This document shows positions 1 to 8,128 of a stretch of DNA of 37,721 bases, piece after piece (the stretch's first letter is position 1; every line of letters begins with the position of its first letter). A program made the translations under genes and the position numbers. Under the pieces are notes generated by a model that worked only from the letters and a program-made list of their open reading frames with translations, was not told the origin of the DNA and did not search any database. This DNA is from Xanthomonas sp. (lineage in GTDB: Bacteria; Pseudomonadota; Gammaproteobacteria; Xanthomonadales; SZUA-5). The DNA is taken from NCBI GenBank assembly GCA_020693165.1, contig JAIMJQ010000022.1, forward strand, positions 1-37,721, written 5' to 3'.

Positions 1-1267
1 GTTCCTTCCACGCATCGCGCGCCTGCAACCAGCTGTAGGTCGCCTGCGCGCCGATGAACCCGAACGGGCGCCAGGTGCGGGTCAGGCCGAATGGCGCGAA
101 GCGGCGCCAGCCGTCGTCGCCATCGGCGATGCCGGCAGCGAGTAGCTCCCCGACCGCGGTCGTCGTCGCCACGCCGTGGCCGCCGAAGGCCTGGGCGTAC
201 CAGAGCCCGGGCTGCAGCCGGCCAAGCTGCGGCATCTCGTGGCGCGCGTAGCTCATCAGGCCGCTCCAGGCATGGTCGATGCGGACGTCGCCGAGTTGCG
301 GGTAGACGCGCGCGATATCCTTTTTCAGCAGTCGTGCCACCGCGGTGGGCGACCGATTCAGGATCGAGATGCGGCCGCCCCACAGCAGGCGGGTATCCGG
401 CAGGGCGCGGTAGTAGTCGAAGGCAAAGCGGGTGTCGTAGACGGCGGCCCGAGTGCGGACGGCCTCGCTCAGCCGTGGCCCGAGGGGCTCGGTGACGGCC
501 ACGTAGGTGGCGATCGGCAACAAGGCGCGGTGCAGCGCCGGCACCAGTCCGCTGACGTAACCGCCGCCGGCGATCACCACCTGGTCGGCGTCGACCGTGC
601 CACTCGGGGTGCGCACACGCCAGCGGCCCTGGTGGCGTTCGACCGCGCTGACTGCGCTGGCGGCATGCATGCGCACACCGCGCTGCTGCGCCGCGCGTGC
701 CAGCCCAAGCGCCAGGTTCAGCGGGTGAACGTGGAAGGCATCGGCTTCGAACAGGCCGCCGTGGTAGCGCGCCGTCCGCAGTTGCTCGCGCAGAGCCAAC
801 GTACCGATCGGCGTCCAGTCGACGCCAAAGTGCTCGGACAACAGGCGTCGGCGCGATTCGAGAACATCCGGGTCGTCGAACCAGTTGGCCCAGATGACGC
901 CGGCATCGACCGGGTCGCAGGCGATCGCATGGTCGTCGATGCGCTTTCGGATCTTGCGTACCGCATTGCGCGTCAGGTCGTACATCCAGCGCGCAGTCTC
1001 GACACCAACCTCAGCCCGCAACGCCGCCTCGCCCAGCGAATAGCCGCCGAACACGAAGCCGCCGTTGCGGCCGCTGGCGCCGAAACCGATCGACTGCGCC
1101 TCCAGCAGGACGATGCCATCGCCGCCGCGCTCGGCGAGGCCAAGCGCCGTGGCGAGGCCGGCGTAGCCGCCGCCGACAACGGCAACACGCGCACGCATGT
1201 TGCCGGTCAGCGGCGGATAGTCGTCAGGTTCGCGCCGGGTTGCGGCGTACCAGGTGTCGGCGTGCAT
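1..1267 (-). CDS. FAD-dependent oxidoreductase (DAO/PuuB-like), C-terminus beyond the window
   Basis: This is a D-amino-acid-oxidase-fold flavoenzyme that probably oxidises an amine or amino acid with FAD; the substrate cannot be read from the sequence. I read it from ATG at 1267 down to base 1, where the frame is still open, so about 422 residues are visible and the end is missing. A Rossmann dinucleotide site (VVGGGYAGLATALGLA) lies near residues 30-45, after about 24 leading residues. It is followed by ASGRNGG near residue 70, the arrangement seen in gamma-glutamylputrescine oxidase (PuuB) and related DAO proteins. A second conserved glycine block (FGGHGVATTT) lies near the C-terminal side of the visible part. 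It is the last gene of a minus-strand run and is separated from the next gene by a repeat at 1293-1366. The family is secure; PuuB versus DadA or another amine oxidase is open. Confidence 0.85.
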   Translation of the reverse strand, partial: MHADTWYAATRREPDDYPPLTGNMRARVAVVGGGYAGLATALGLAERGGDGIVLLEAQSIGFGASGRNGGFVFGGYSLGEAALRAEVGVETARWMYDLTRNAVRKIRKRIDDHAIACDPVDAGVIWANWFDDPDVLESRRRLLSEHFGVDWTPIGTLALREQLRTARYHGGLFEADAFHVHPLNLALGLARAAQQRGVRMHAASAVSAVERHQGRWRVRTPSGTVDADQVVIAGGGYVSGLVPALHRALLPIATYVAVTEPLGPRLSEAVRTRAAVYDTRFAFDYYRALPDTRLLWGGRISILNRSPTAVARLLKKDIARVYPQLGDVRIDHAWSGLMSYARHEMPQLGRLQPGLWYAQAFGGHGVATTTAVGELLAAGIADGDDGWRRFAPFGLTRTWRPFGFIGAQATYSWLQARDAWKE

Positions 1268-1292
1268 GGCGCGATTCTGCCGGATAGGAAGG

Positions 1293-1366
1293 TGCAGGAG
1301 CGACGTGCACGCCGCGACCCTCAGCCTCGACGCATCATCGGTCGCGACGTACTCCTGTCGCTCCTA
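1293..1366. repeat. Inverted-arm intergenic repeat (REP-like, GGAGCGAC family)
   Basis: The left arm (GCAGGAGCGAC) and right arm (GTCGCTCCTAC) are near-perfect reverse complements flanking about 50 bases. A related element with the same ends lies at 3914-3988. The right arm contains the TAG stop codon (1364-1366, minus strand) of the small membrane protein gene, so the repeat abuts and terminates that reading frame. This type of element is common between genes in Xanthomonadales; a hairpin or terminator role is inferred. Confidence 0.6.
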
Positions 1367-1594
1367 CGACTTCTTGCGTGCCCCGTAGACCATCGCCGCC
1401 AGGCCGGCGACCATCGCCACCGGCATCAGACCCTCGCGCGGGATCGGGTGGCGGGTCAGCCAGATGCCGCCCAGCACCAGCGCGATGATCAGCGCGGCGC
1501 TGGTCACGGTGACCAGGATACGGGACAGCCAGGTGGGGAACGCCATGCGCGTGCTCATCGATCGCAGACGCGAGAAATGGGCACCGAAGCGCAC
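1364..1594 (-). CDS. Small two-helix membrane protein, unknown function
   Basis: This 76-residue frame has two hydrophobic segments (about residues 24-45 and 55-70) separated by a short polar loop, and ends in RKKS. I do not recognise a family. The GTG start at 1594 is favoured because a GAGGG Shine-Dalgarno-like sequence lies 8 bases upstream, overlapping the stop of yigZ. An ATG at 1558 would give a 64-residue protein with both helices intact. It follows yigZ by 11 bases and is probably co-transcribed with the sigma/anti-sigma/yigZ chain. Its stop codon lies in a repeat element, so the original C-terminus may have been replaced. Confidence 0.5.
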   Translation of the reverse strand: MRFGAHFSRLRSMSTRMAFPTWLSRILVTVTSAALIIALVLGGIWLTRHPIPREGLMPVAMVAGLAAMVYGARKKS

Positions 1595-1605
1595 GATTCA
1601 AGCCC

Positions 1606-2205
1606 TCAGTCGGCGATGGTTTCGGCTTCGCCGATGCTTGCCTGACCGCGACTGGCGTCGCGCAGGCGCTGCGCGCAGCGCTCGCTGGCGCTTGCCGGCA
1701 ACTGGATCGAACAGGCGAAGCCGTTGGCGTCGTAGCGTTCGTCGAAGATGTGTCCGCCGCACTCGTGCGCGATCTGGCGCAAGGGGTTTTCGAAGGCGAA
1801 CGCTGCCGCGACAGCGATCCGCTGCAAGGTCACCAGCTCACGTCGCTGCGCCAGACGCAGGCACTCGGCGGCGGCGCCCCCGTAGGCCCGAACCAGTCCA
1901 CCGGCACCGAGTTTGATGCCGCCGAACCAGCGTGTGACCACGACCACCACGCGGTCGAGTCCCTGGCCGTCGATCGCCTGCAGGATCGGGCGCCCGGCGG
2001 TGCCGGCGGGCTCGTTGGCATCGTGGAAACGGTAGAGCTGGCCGTGGCGATATGCCCAGCAATGGTGGCTGGCTTCCTCGCGCTCGCAGTCGGCAACGTG
2101 CGCCAGCGCCGAGTCGACAGAATCGATTGGCCACGCTCGGGCCAGGAACCGGCTCTTGTGGATGTATTCCTCGAATTGCGCAGCAGCTGCCAGCGTCGCC
2201 GTCAC
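1606..2205 (-). CDS. yigZ: YigZ/IMPACT family protein
   Basis: This 199-residue protein belongs to the IMPACT/YigZ family (UPF0029). In eukaryotes IMPACT modulates Gcn2; the bacterial role is not settled, though nucleic acid or ribosome binding has been proposed. The hallmark central block is clear: EPAGTAGRPIL near residues 65-75, then VVVVVTRWFGGIKLG and GAGGLVRAYG near 86-108. The length matches the family. The ATG start overlaps the stop of the upstream anti-sigma-like gene by four bases (2202-2205), so translation is probably coupled. Family assignment is firm; why it sits in a sigma-factor operon is not explained by the sequence. Confidence 0.93.
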   Translation of the reverse strand: MTATLAAAAQFEEYIHKSRFLARAWPIDSVDSALAHVADCEREEASHHCWAYRHGQLYRFHDANEPAGTAGRPILQAIDGQGLDRVVVVVTRWFGGIKLGAGGLVRAYGGAAAECLRLAQRRELVTLQRIAVAAAFAFENPLRQIAHECGGHIFDERYDANGFACSIQLPASASERCAQRLRDASRGQASIGEAETIAD

Positions 2206-3260
2206 CGGGGCGCGTCCACCAGCGCAAGCACGTCCATGGGCAGTTCCTGTTGCGGGTAGTCGCGGCGCAATGAAACCGCCAGTCGACGCGCGTGTTCAAC
2301 GTCCCCGGCGGCGATCGCATTGCGCACCGCGGCAACCGCCACCGAAAAGGCTTCATCGTGCGCGACTTCGACGACCGTGCGTTGACGTTCACCATCGGCG
2401 TCGAGTTCGCCTTCGTCTACTGCGGCGGCGTCGCGTCCTGCAATTGCCGCGCCCTCGCTGGCCCCCACCTTGGCTGCCTGCATCGGCGCGCTGGAACTCG
2501 CCTGGGCGATGCCGGCTGTCGGCGCTGGCGCCGGCATCGGCAGTGGAGTCGCGGGTGCCGGCGGCGCAGCGGGCGCGGCGACCACTGCCGGCGGTGCCGG
2601 CGCTGGCGCGATCCTTTCTGCCGTCGGCATCGGCGCGCGGCTGGCTGCGGTCGGTGCTTCCTGCTGCCGCGGGATGACCGCCGCTGGTTCAGCCGGGAAC
2701 GGCCGTGCCTCGGGCGCCGGCAGCAACCGGTCTGCGACCTCCGGGGCGGCGGTCAAGTCGTTCAGTGCTTCCCTCTTCGATTCGATCAGCGCCTGCTCGC
2801 GCCGCAACTCGGCGCCCGGTTGCGCCGTGTGCAACTGATCCGCAGGCTTGACCGGCGCAAAGACTGCGGTATCGGCCTGGGCGCGAGCAGGCGCGTCGCG
2901 CTTTCTGGATTCGGCGGCAGCGCCGATCGGCGCTGCCGCAGCGTCCTCGCTCGAAGACGCCGGCGCCGCAGCGGCGGGTGCCTGATTGCTCGCTGCGGGC
3001 CTCGGCGCGTCGAGTGCCGTCGGCGCGTGCTCGACTTGCTGCCAGATGCGCAGCGCCAACCCGCTGCCGACCAGCACCACGAGGCCGGCAGCCATACTGA
3101 ACCAGATCGGTTGCGGGCGTTTGGCGGGCTTCGCCACTGCGGCATGGGCGCGCGCGAGGATGCGCGCGTCGAGATCGGCGGATGGTGCGGCGCCCGGCGC
3201 GCGCCGCAGCGCGTCGATGATGTCGCTTTCGAGCTTGTCGAAGCGCTTTTCCCGGCTCAT
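2202..3260 (-). CDS. Membrane-anchored probable anti-sigma factor with long Ala/Pro linker
   Basis: This is a 352-residue protein with a charged N-terminal region (about 1-50), one transmembrane helix (about 52-72) and a very long alanine/proline-rich region (about 75-280). A short charged, helical C-terminal domain (about 290-352) ends with a Pro-Met-Asp-rich tail. Its start overlaps the end of the sigma-factor gene by four bases, the usual arrangement for a sigma/anti-sigma pair, so it probably holds the sigma factor at the inner membrane through the N-terminal part. No zinc-binding HxxxCxxC anti-sigma motif is visible. The linker would let the C-terminal domain reach well into the periplasm. 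Function is inferred from position and topology; no direct family match is claimed. Confidence 0.7.
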   Translation of the reverse strand: MSREKRFDKLESDIIDALRRAPGAAPSADLDARILARAHAAVAKPAKRPQPIWFSMAAGLVVLVGSGLALRIWQQVEHAPTALDAPRPAASNQAPAAAAPASSSEDAAAAPIGAAAESRKRDAPARAQADTAVFAPVKPADQLHTAQPGAELRREQALIESKREALNDLTAAPEVADRLLPAPEARPFPAEPAAVIPRQQEAPTAASRAPMPTAERIAPAPAPPAVVAAPAAPPAPATPLPMPAPAPTAGIAQASSSAPMQAAKVGASEGAAIAGRDAAAVDEGELDADGERQRTVVEVAHDEAFSVAVAAVRNAIAAGDVEHARRLAVSLRRDYPQQELPMDVLALVDAPR

Positions 3261-3841
3261 GGCGCGCGCAATCCTTCCCGCAACTTGGCCAGCGCATAAC
3301 GCAGGCGCGACTTGATGGTCTCGCGGCCGGTACCCACGGTCACCGCAATCTCCTCCAATGTGAGGTCGCCCTCGGCACGCATCAACAGCACCGCGCGTTG
3401 TTCGGCCGGCAGCGCTTCAACCAGACCGGCGAGGCGCTCCATCTGTTCGGCCTGGTCGAGCGCCAGTGCCGGATCATCTTCCGGCAGGCCGGGAAAGCCG
3501 ACCAGGACCTCGTCGGCACTCACCGTCGGGTGCAGCTTGCGCAGGTGGTCGATGGCCAGGTGATGGGCGATACGGAACAGCCAGGCGGCGAAGCGTGCGC
3601 TCGGCGCATAACGCGCACGCGCGTCGATGACGCGGCTCCAGGTGTCCTGGTAGAGCTCCTCAGCCACGGCGTTGTGCCCGGTCAGTCGCGCCAGATAGCG
3701 CAGCAGCCGCACCCGATAGCGCCCGTAGAGCGCATCGAACGCAAGCGCTTCGCCAGCGGCATAGCGCAGCATCAAGTCCTCGTCGCTGTCGGCGGAGTCC
3801 ACGTTGGGTGCAGTTCTGGTCACCCGATGACGATAGCCCAA
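3257..3841 (-). CDS. ECF-type RNA polymerase sigma factor
   Basis: The protein has up to 194 residues and the two-domain layout of group 4 (ECF) sigma factors. Region 2 spans about 36-100, with LYQDTW and FAAWLFRIAHHLAIDHLR. A short acidic linker follows, then region 4 (about 137-190), with LPAEQRAVLLMRAEGDLT and a helix-turn-helix ending in GRETIKSRLRYAL. It directs RNA polymerase to an unknown regulon and is probably controlled by the membrane protein encoded four bases into its 3' end. The frame opens with TTG at 3841; GTG at 3823 gives a 188-residue protein starting MTRTAPN and is an equally good choice. Neither start has a strong Shine-Dalgarno. The family is secure; the signal is unknown. 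Confidence 0.93.
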   Translation of the reverse strand: MGYRHRVTRTAPNVDSADSDEDLMLRYAAGEALAFDALYGRYRVRLLRYLARLTGHNAVAEELYQDTWSRVIDARARYAPSARFAAWLFRIAHHLAIDHLRKLHPTVSADEVLVGFPGLPEDDPALALDQAEQMERLAGLVEALPAEQRAVLLMRAEGDLTLEEIAVTVGTGRETIKSRLRYALAKLREGLRAP

Positions 3842-4216
3842 GCGTGTTGGAGAAGTGAGGGTTCATGCAGGTTGCAACGCGGCGATGCGGACAATGGGGT
3901 TGATGGGTCCGTTGCAGGAGCGACGCTTGGGTCGCCACCGGCGACACATCGCGCGCCGAGATTGCGGGTCACGACGTACCCGTCGCTCTCGCCGAATATG
4001 ACATATCGGGTTGATATAAATAGCTTTTGTTGAGGGGCGAGGACACGAGGACACGAGGGCGCGTGAAAGCAGGCACTCGCGTTGCTCTTGCCTTTGCGTG
4101 CCCGCGTGCCCTCCGGTTCGATGCGCGATCAAGCGCACCGACACGCGCGAGCTGGCCTCCTACCCACGGCGGCAATTTCCCGCTACCCTGCCCACCGGCC
4201 AAGGCGGAGGCAGGCG
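3842..4216. other. Intergenic region with REP-like repeat and short AT-rich stretch
   Basis: This 375-base gap lies between the divergent sigma-factor and FHA genes and holds no convincing gene. It contains a REP-like element at 3914-3988 (same ends as 1293-1366). An AT-rich patch around 3996-4028 could hold promoter elements. Direct GAGGACAC repeats follow near 4038-4055, then an imperfect inverted pair (GAGGGCGCGTG ... CGCGTGCCCTC) at about 4055-4113. No consensus promoter can be named with confidence. Confidence 0.5.
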
Positions 4217-4699
4217 GTGGATCGCATCATTGTGCAGTTCCTCAGCGGCGGGCGCGCCGGACACACCGAGGTGTATCCGGTCACGCGCTTCTCGTCGCTC
4301 TACCTGGGCCGGGACCCCAAGTGCGACCTCAGGGTCGACGCCGAACGCGACGCCATGGTATCGCGCAGCCACGCGGTGATCGAGTGGGTCGACGACGACG
4401 ACGGCAATCGCCAGTACACGCTGACGGATCTGCTCAGCAGCAATGGTACTTACGTCAACGGCGAACGCATCCACGGCACCGTCAACCTGGTCTCGGGCGA
4501 CCAGGTGCGGCTCGGGGTCAAGGGGCCGGAACTGGTGCTGACGGTGGAACGGCCCGAGCCGAACATGAACCCGGTGGTGACCAAGTCGATGCGCACCGAC
4601 GATCTGCTGCGCACGCCGCCACCGCGCAACCGCATGTCCGCCGAGCCAGCCGTCAGCCCGGCCACGGTTCGCCGCCCGACACTATCTGGCGAATCCTGA
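4217..4699 (+). CDS. FHA domain protein
   Basis: This 160-residue protein is essentially one forkhead-associated domain, a phosphothreonine-peptide binding fold, followed by a short disordered proline/arginine-rich tail (about residues 120-160). The recognition residues are all present: LGRDPKCDL near residue 33, SRSHAVIEW near 52, and SSNGTYVNGERI near 75. The GTG start at 4217 is chosen because GGAGG (4206-4210) sits six bases upstream; a longer reading back to 4082 has unconvincing composition. No Ser/Thr kinase, phosphatase or type VI secretion gene is nearby, so its partner is unknown. It converges on xseA. Confidence 0.88.
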   Translation: MDRIIVQFLSGGRAGHTEVYPVTRFSSLYLGRDPKCDLRVDAERDAMVSRSHAVIEWVDDDDGNRQYTLTDLLSSNGTYVNGERIHGTVNLVSGDQVRLGVKGPELVLTVERPEPNMNPVVTKSMRTDDLLRTPPPRNRMSAEPAVSPATVRRPTLSGES

Positions 4700-4737
4700 A
4701 CTCAATCTCGAAAAGCGGTCAACTGAGGTTGCCAGGT

Positions 4738-6159
4738 TCAATCCTCGCTGCGCAACCCACGCTCGCCATCGGCAAAGCGAGCCACCAGGCGCTCGCCGGG
4801 CGCCAGCAGGGCGGCGCGCAGCACCAGGCCGTCGTCGCTGGCACGCCGCAGCAGCACGTAGCCGCGCTCCAGCGTCGCCTGCGGCCCGAGCAAGCGCAGC
4901 GACGCGCACGCGTGGTCGCTGCGGGCGCGCAGCGACGAGATATCCGGTCGACTGCGATCGACCCCGTGAGCAGCGTGTTCGAACCGCGTTCGCTGTCGCT
5001 GCAGGCGCAGGGTCGAAACGGCGCGCAGCCGCGCCAGCAGCAGTTCGGCGTTCTGCCGGGTGCGCGCGATGCGCCGTTCCGGTGCGAGCCCGCGCAGTCG
5101 CTCGGTCAGCGCCAGGAGTTGCTGCCGCCGTCGCTGCGTGTCGGCGCGAAGCCCGGCCAGCAGGTCGTCGCGGCGGCGCTGCAATCTCGCCATCGCCAGT
5201 TCGAGTGCGCGCCGCGGGTCGTGCGCGCGCAGCAGGCGTTCGCAGGCGTCGCTGGATTGCTGGCTGACCTGGATCTGCCGGCGCAGGCGATCGCGCAAGG
5301 TCGCCAGCAATTGCTGCAGATGACGGCCGATCGCTTCGCGGCTCGGCGTCATCAGCTCGGCTGCCGCCGAGGGCGTCGGCGCGCGCACGTCGGCGACCAG
5401 ATCGGCGATGGTGAAGTCGGTTTCATGGCCGACGGCCGACAGCGTCGGTATTGGCGACGCCGCGATCATGCGCGCCAGCGCTTCGTCATTGAAGGCGGCG
5501 AGATCCTCGAGTGAACCGCCGCCGCGCGTCAGCAGCACCAGGTCGTAGGCCAGCGCAGAGGTCAGCACCGCATTCAGCGCCGCGCGCAGCTGCGCCGGCG
5601 CCTCGGCGCCCTGCACCTGAGCCGGGAACACATCCACCTGCAGCAACGGCCAGCGCCGCGCGCACACCGACAGCACATCGCGGATCGCCGCACCCTGCGC
5701 CGAACTGATCACGGCGACGCGGCGCGGCATCCGCGGCAAGGCGCGCTTGCGCGCCGGGTCGGTCAGACCCTCGGATTGCAACAGCGCCTTCAGGCGCTCG
5801 AATTCGCGCATCAGCCGGCCGCGGCCGGCGTCCTCCATGTGTTCGCAGATCAGTTGATAGTCGCCGCGTGCTTCGTACAGGCTGATGCGGCCGCGCACCA
5901 GCACCTGGGCGCCGTCGCCGGGTTTGCTGCGCACGTACAGATTGTTCGACTTGAACATCGCGCAACGGATCTGCGCGCCCTGGTCCTTCAGCGTGAAGTA
6001 CCAGTGCCCGGACGCGGCGCGCGTGTAGTTGGAAATCTCGCCCTCGACCCAGACCTGCGCAAAAGCATCCTCGAGCAGCCCGCGCGCCAGCTTGTTGAGC
6101 TGGCTCGGCGTCAGGATCGGGCGCTCGCGTGCGGTATAGGTGGGGGCGATCTCGGTCAT
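4738..6159 (-). CDS. xseA: Exodeoxyribonuclease VII large subunit
   Basis: The large subunit of exonuclease VII, with XseB, degrades single-stranded DNA to short oligonucleotides. At 473 residues it is the usual length. It begins with the OB-fold domain (LTPSQLNKLARGLLED, VEGEISNYTRAASGHWYF, about residues 15-55). The catalytic region carries VAVISSAQGAAIRD, LLTRGGGSLEDLAAFNDE and SAVGHETDFTIADLVAD (about 140-265). A long arginine/leucine coiled coil follows (about 280-400), then a C-terminal segment with LERGYVLLR. The ATG at 6159 matches the family N-terminus; an in-frame ATG at 6177 is an alternative, and the frame further upstream does not look coding. The small subunit is not in the window. 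It is divergent from the ferric-reductase-like gene. Confidence 0.96.
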   Translation of the reverse strand: MTEIAPTYTARERPILTPSQLNKLARGLLEDAFAQVWVEGEISNYTRAASGHWYFTLKDQGAQIRCAMFKSNNLYVRSKPGDGAQVLVRGRISLYEARGDYQLICEHMEDAGRGRLMREFERLKALLQSEGLTDPARKRALPRMPRRVAVISSAQGAAIRDVLSVCARRWPLLQVDVFPAQVQGAEAPAQLRAALNAVLTSALAYDLVLLTRGGGSLEDLAAFNDEALARMIAASPIPTLSAVGHETDFTIADLVADVRAPTPSAAAELMTPSREAIGRHLQQLLATLRDRLRRQIQVSQQSSDACERLLRAHDPRRALELAMARLQRRRDDLLAGLRADTQRRRQQLLALTERLRGLAPERRIARTRQNAELLLARLRAVSTLRLQRQRTRFEHAAHGVDRSRPDISSLRARSDHACASLRLLGPQATLERGYVLLRRASDDGLVLRAALLAPGERLVARFADGERGLRSED

Positions 6160-6346
6160 CGAGGCAAGATAGCGCATGCAGCGCCAGTGGTAGGTTGTCG
6201 CCGGGATGCGCTCCGCCGATAAAGTGCTTCCACCGGCCCGACCCAACTTCGTGGCGCCTGTTCCACCCTTGACCAAAGTCCGGTCGTTGCCACTGCGGGT
6301 GCCGCATCATTGCGCTATCGTCGAAGCGGATGCAGGCAACCCTCCG

Positions 6347-7672
6347 ATGCCCCGATCCATCGCCGTACTGGTCTATTTCGCTGTTTGCTGCATCGTGGTG
6401 CTGCTGCCTCTGCACGCGGCCATGCTGGCCGACCCTTTCGTGGTCTCGCGCGGCTGGCTGGTCGAGTTTTCGGTGGCTCTGGGATTCGTCGCATTCACGC
6501 TGATCCTGCTGGAGCTGGCGCTGGTCACACGCCTGCGGGCGCTCTCGGATGCCTACGGCACCGATACCCTGCTGCAATTTCATCGCGGCCTCGGAATCGC
6601 CGCAGGTGCATTTCTGATCGGCCATGTGCTCGGCTTGCTGCTGCCATCGGGCCAATGGCGCTGGTTGAATCCATTTGCGGGCAGCGCGGCAATGCAGACT
6701 GGCGCAGTGGCCTTCTGGTCCATGGCGATATTGGTCGCAAGCTCGCTGTGGCGGCGCCACCTGCGGCTTCCCTTCGATCTCTGGAACCGGATTCATCGCA
6801 TCGGCACACTGCTGCTGCTGGTCAGTTCGACCGCGCACTTGCTGCTGGTCGCCGGCTACAGTGCGACGCCGGCGGTGCGCGTGGTGGTGCTGCTGCTGGC
6901 CTTGCTGTTCGGGTCGTTGCTGGTCAACTACGCGCTGCTGCGCCCGTTGCGCCTGTGGCGCCGGCCGTGGCAGGTTCAAACCAACATCGATATCGGGGGC
7001 GACACCCGCTTGCTGACAGTCGGCCCGGCAGGGCACGCTGGTTTTCGCTTCGAGCCCGGCCAGTTTGCCTGGCTGATCAGCGGGCGCACGCCGTACTCGC
7101 GCCAGCAGCACCCGATCACCATTGCCAGCAGCGCCGAGCCGGTCGCTGGAGTGTTTCAGGAATACGCCATCAAGAAGCTCGGCGACTGGTCGCGCGACCT
7201 GGTACCGGCGTTGGCGCCGGGCAGTCGTATCTGGATCGAGGGTCCTTACGGCGGCATGACCATCGACCGCCTTCCGGCGCAGGGCTTCGTGCTGATCGCC
7301 GGCGGTATCGGCATCACGCCGATGCGCTCCATCCTGCTGACCCTGCGCGACCGCGGCGACCGGCGGCCGTGCCTGCTGCTCTACGCCGCCAACGATTTCA
7401 GCCGCGTCGTGTTCCGCGACGACTTTGCCGCGTTGGAACAACAGATCGACCTCAAGGTCGTGTACGTGCTGGAACAGCCGAATGGCGATTACGACGGTGA
7501 GCGCGGGCGTATCGATCGACCGATGCTGGAGCGTCACCTGCCGCTTGCGCGTCAGCACTTCCAATTCCTGATTTGTGGCCCCAACCCGATGATGGACAGT
7601 GTCGAGCGACTGCTGTCCGATCTCGGCATCGCCGACGACCGCGTTCATTCCGAACGCTTCAATCAGGTCTGA
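6347..7672 (+). CDS. Ferric-reductase-like transmembrane flavocytochrome (FAD/NAD-binding)
   Basis: This is a 441-residue membrane oxidoreductase of the ferric reductase/NADPH-oxidase superfamily that passes electrons from NAD(P)H through FAD to heme b in the membrane. The N-terminal half (about 1-215) has six hydrophobic helices. Histidine pairs typical of heme ligands are visible in FHRGLGIAAGAFLIGH and IHRIGTLLLLVSSTAH. The C-terminal half has an FAD site (QQHPITIAS, about 260), a pyrophosphate loop (GPYGGMT), and the NAD site (GGIGITPMRS) with LICGPNPMMDSV. The ATG at 6347 gives a membrane-start protein; the frame extends upstream but without coding character. It ends three bases before a small cytochrome c gene, suggesting a shared electron route. 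The acceptor (iron, oxygen or other) cannot be read. Confidence 0.88.
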   Translation: MPRSIAVLVYFAVCCIVVLLPLHAAMLADPFVVSRGWLVEFSVALGFVAFTLILLELALVTRLRALSDAYGTDTLLQFHRGLGIAAGAFLIGHVLGLLLPSGQWRWLNPFAGSAAMQTGAVAFWSMAILVASSLWRRHLRLPFDLWNRIHRIGTLLLLVSSTAHLLLVAGYSATPAVRVVVLLLALLFGSLLVNYALLRPLRLWRRPWQVQTNIDIGGDTRLLTVGPAGHAGFRFEPGQFAWLISGRTPYSRQQHPITIASSAEPVAGVFQEYAIKKLGDWSRDLVPALAPGSRIWIEGPYGGMTIDRLPAQGFVLIAGGIGITPMRSILLTLRDRGDRRPCLLLYAANDFSRVVFRDDFAALEQQIDLKVVYVLEQPNGDYDGERGRIDRPMLERHLPLARQHFQFLICGPNPMMDSVERLLSDLGIADDRVHSERFNQV

Positions 7673-7675
7673 GCC

Positions 7676-8071
7676 ATGCGCCAATCACTGGTCAACCGCA
7701 GCGTTCTGGTCTTGTCCGGCGTGTTCGCCGGCGCCTGCATTGCCTTTGCATTTGCGGTCGACCAGGGCTCGCGGCCCGCGCCCGAAACCGCGCCCGAAAC
7801 CGCGCCCGAAGCCGACGCGACGCTCGCTGACAGCGCGCCGAAGCCCGACATCGCTGCAGCAGCCCGACTGTATGCAGCGCGCTGCGAGCGCTGTCACACC
7901 CTGGAAGAGTCGCTGGCGCCGTTGCTGCAGGCCGAACCCGGCACCGATGCGCGCGCAGCCTACCTGGCGATGCTGCGGCGGCACCGCAAGTCCTCCGCCG
8001 AGGAAAATGGGCCGATCACGGATTATCTGCAGAGCCGGCTGGACGACGCGGCACCGGCGTCGCCACCGTAG
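7676..8071 (+). CDS. Small membrane-anchored c-type cytochrome
   Basis: This 131-residue protein has an N-terminal hydrophobic segment (about 8-28) likely to act as an anchor or signal. A PETA-type tandem repeat rich in Pro/Glu/Ala follows (about 34-46), then one heme c site, CERCH, at residues 70-74. A methionine in YLAML (about residue 100) could be the second heme ligand. The layout resembles short diheme/monoheme cytochrome c subunits, but I cannot name a subfamily. It begins three bases after the flavocytochrome stop and is very probably its co-expressed periplasmic electron carrier or acceptor. The tandem 12-base coding repeat at about 7785-7810 is prone to copy-number change. Confidence 0.8.
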   Translation: MRQSLVNRSVLVLSGVFAGACIAFAFAVDQGSRPAPETAPETAPEADATLADSAPKPDIAAAARLYAARCERCHTLEESLAPLLQAEPGTDARAAYLAMLRRHRKSSAEENGPITDYLQSRLDDAAPASPP

Positions 8072-8128
8072 CCGCATTTCTCATACCGGTCGTGGATGAT
8101 CGCGAAAGGCTTTGTGCCGAGCGCAACA

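Noticed and set aside
4082-4216. Upstream extension of the FHA protein
   Set aside because: Residues are Arg/His/Pro-rich without family similarity, and GGAGG lies correctly before GTG 4217.
6160-6276. Upstream extension of xseA
   Set aside because: The known family N-terminus begins at the ATG at 6159 (or 6177); the extra residues have no family counterpart.
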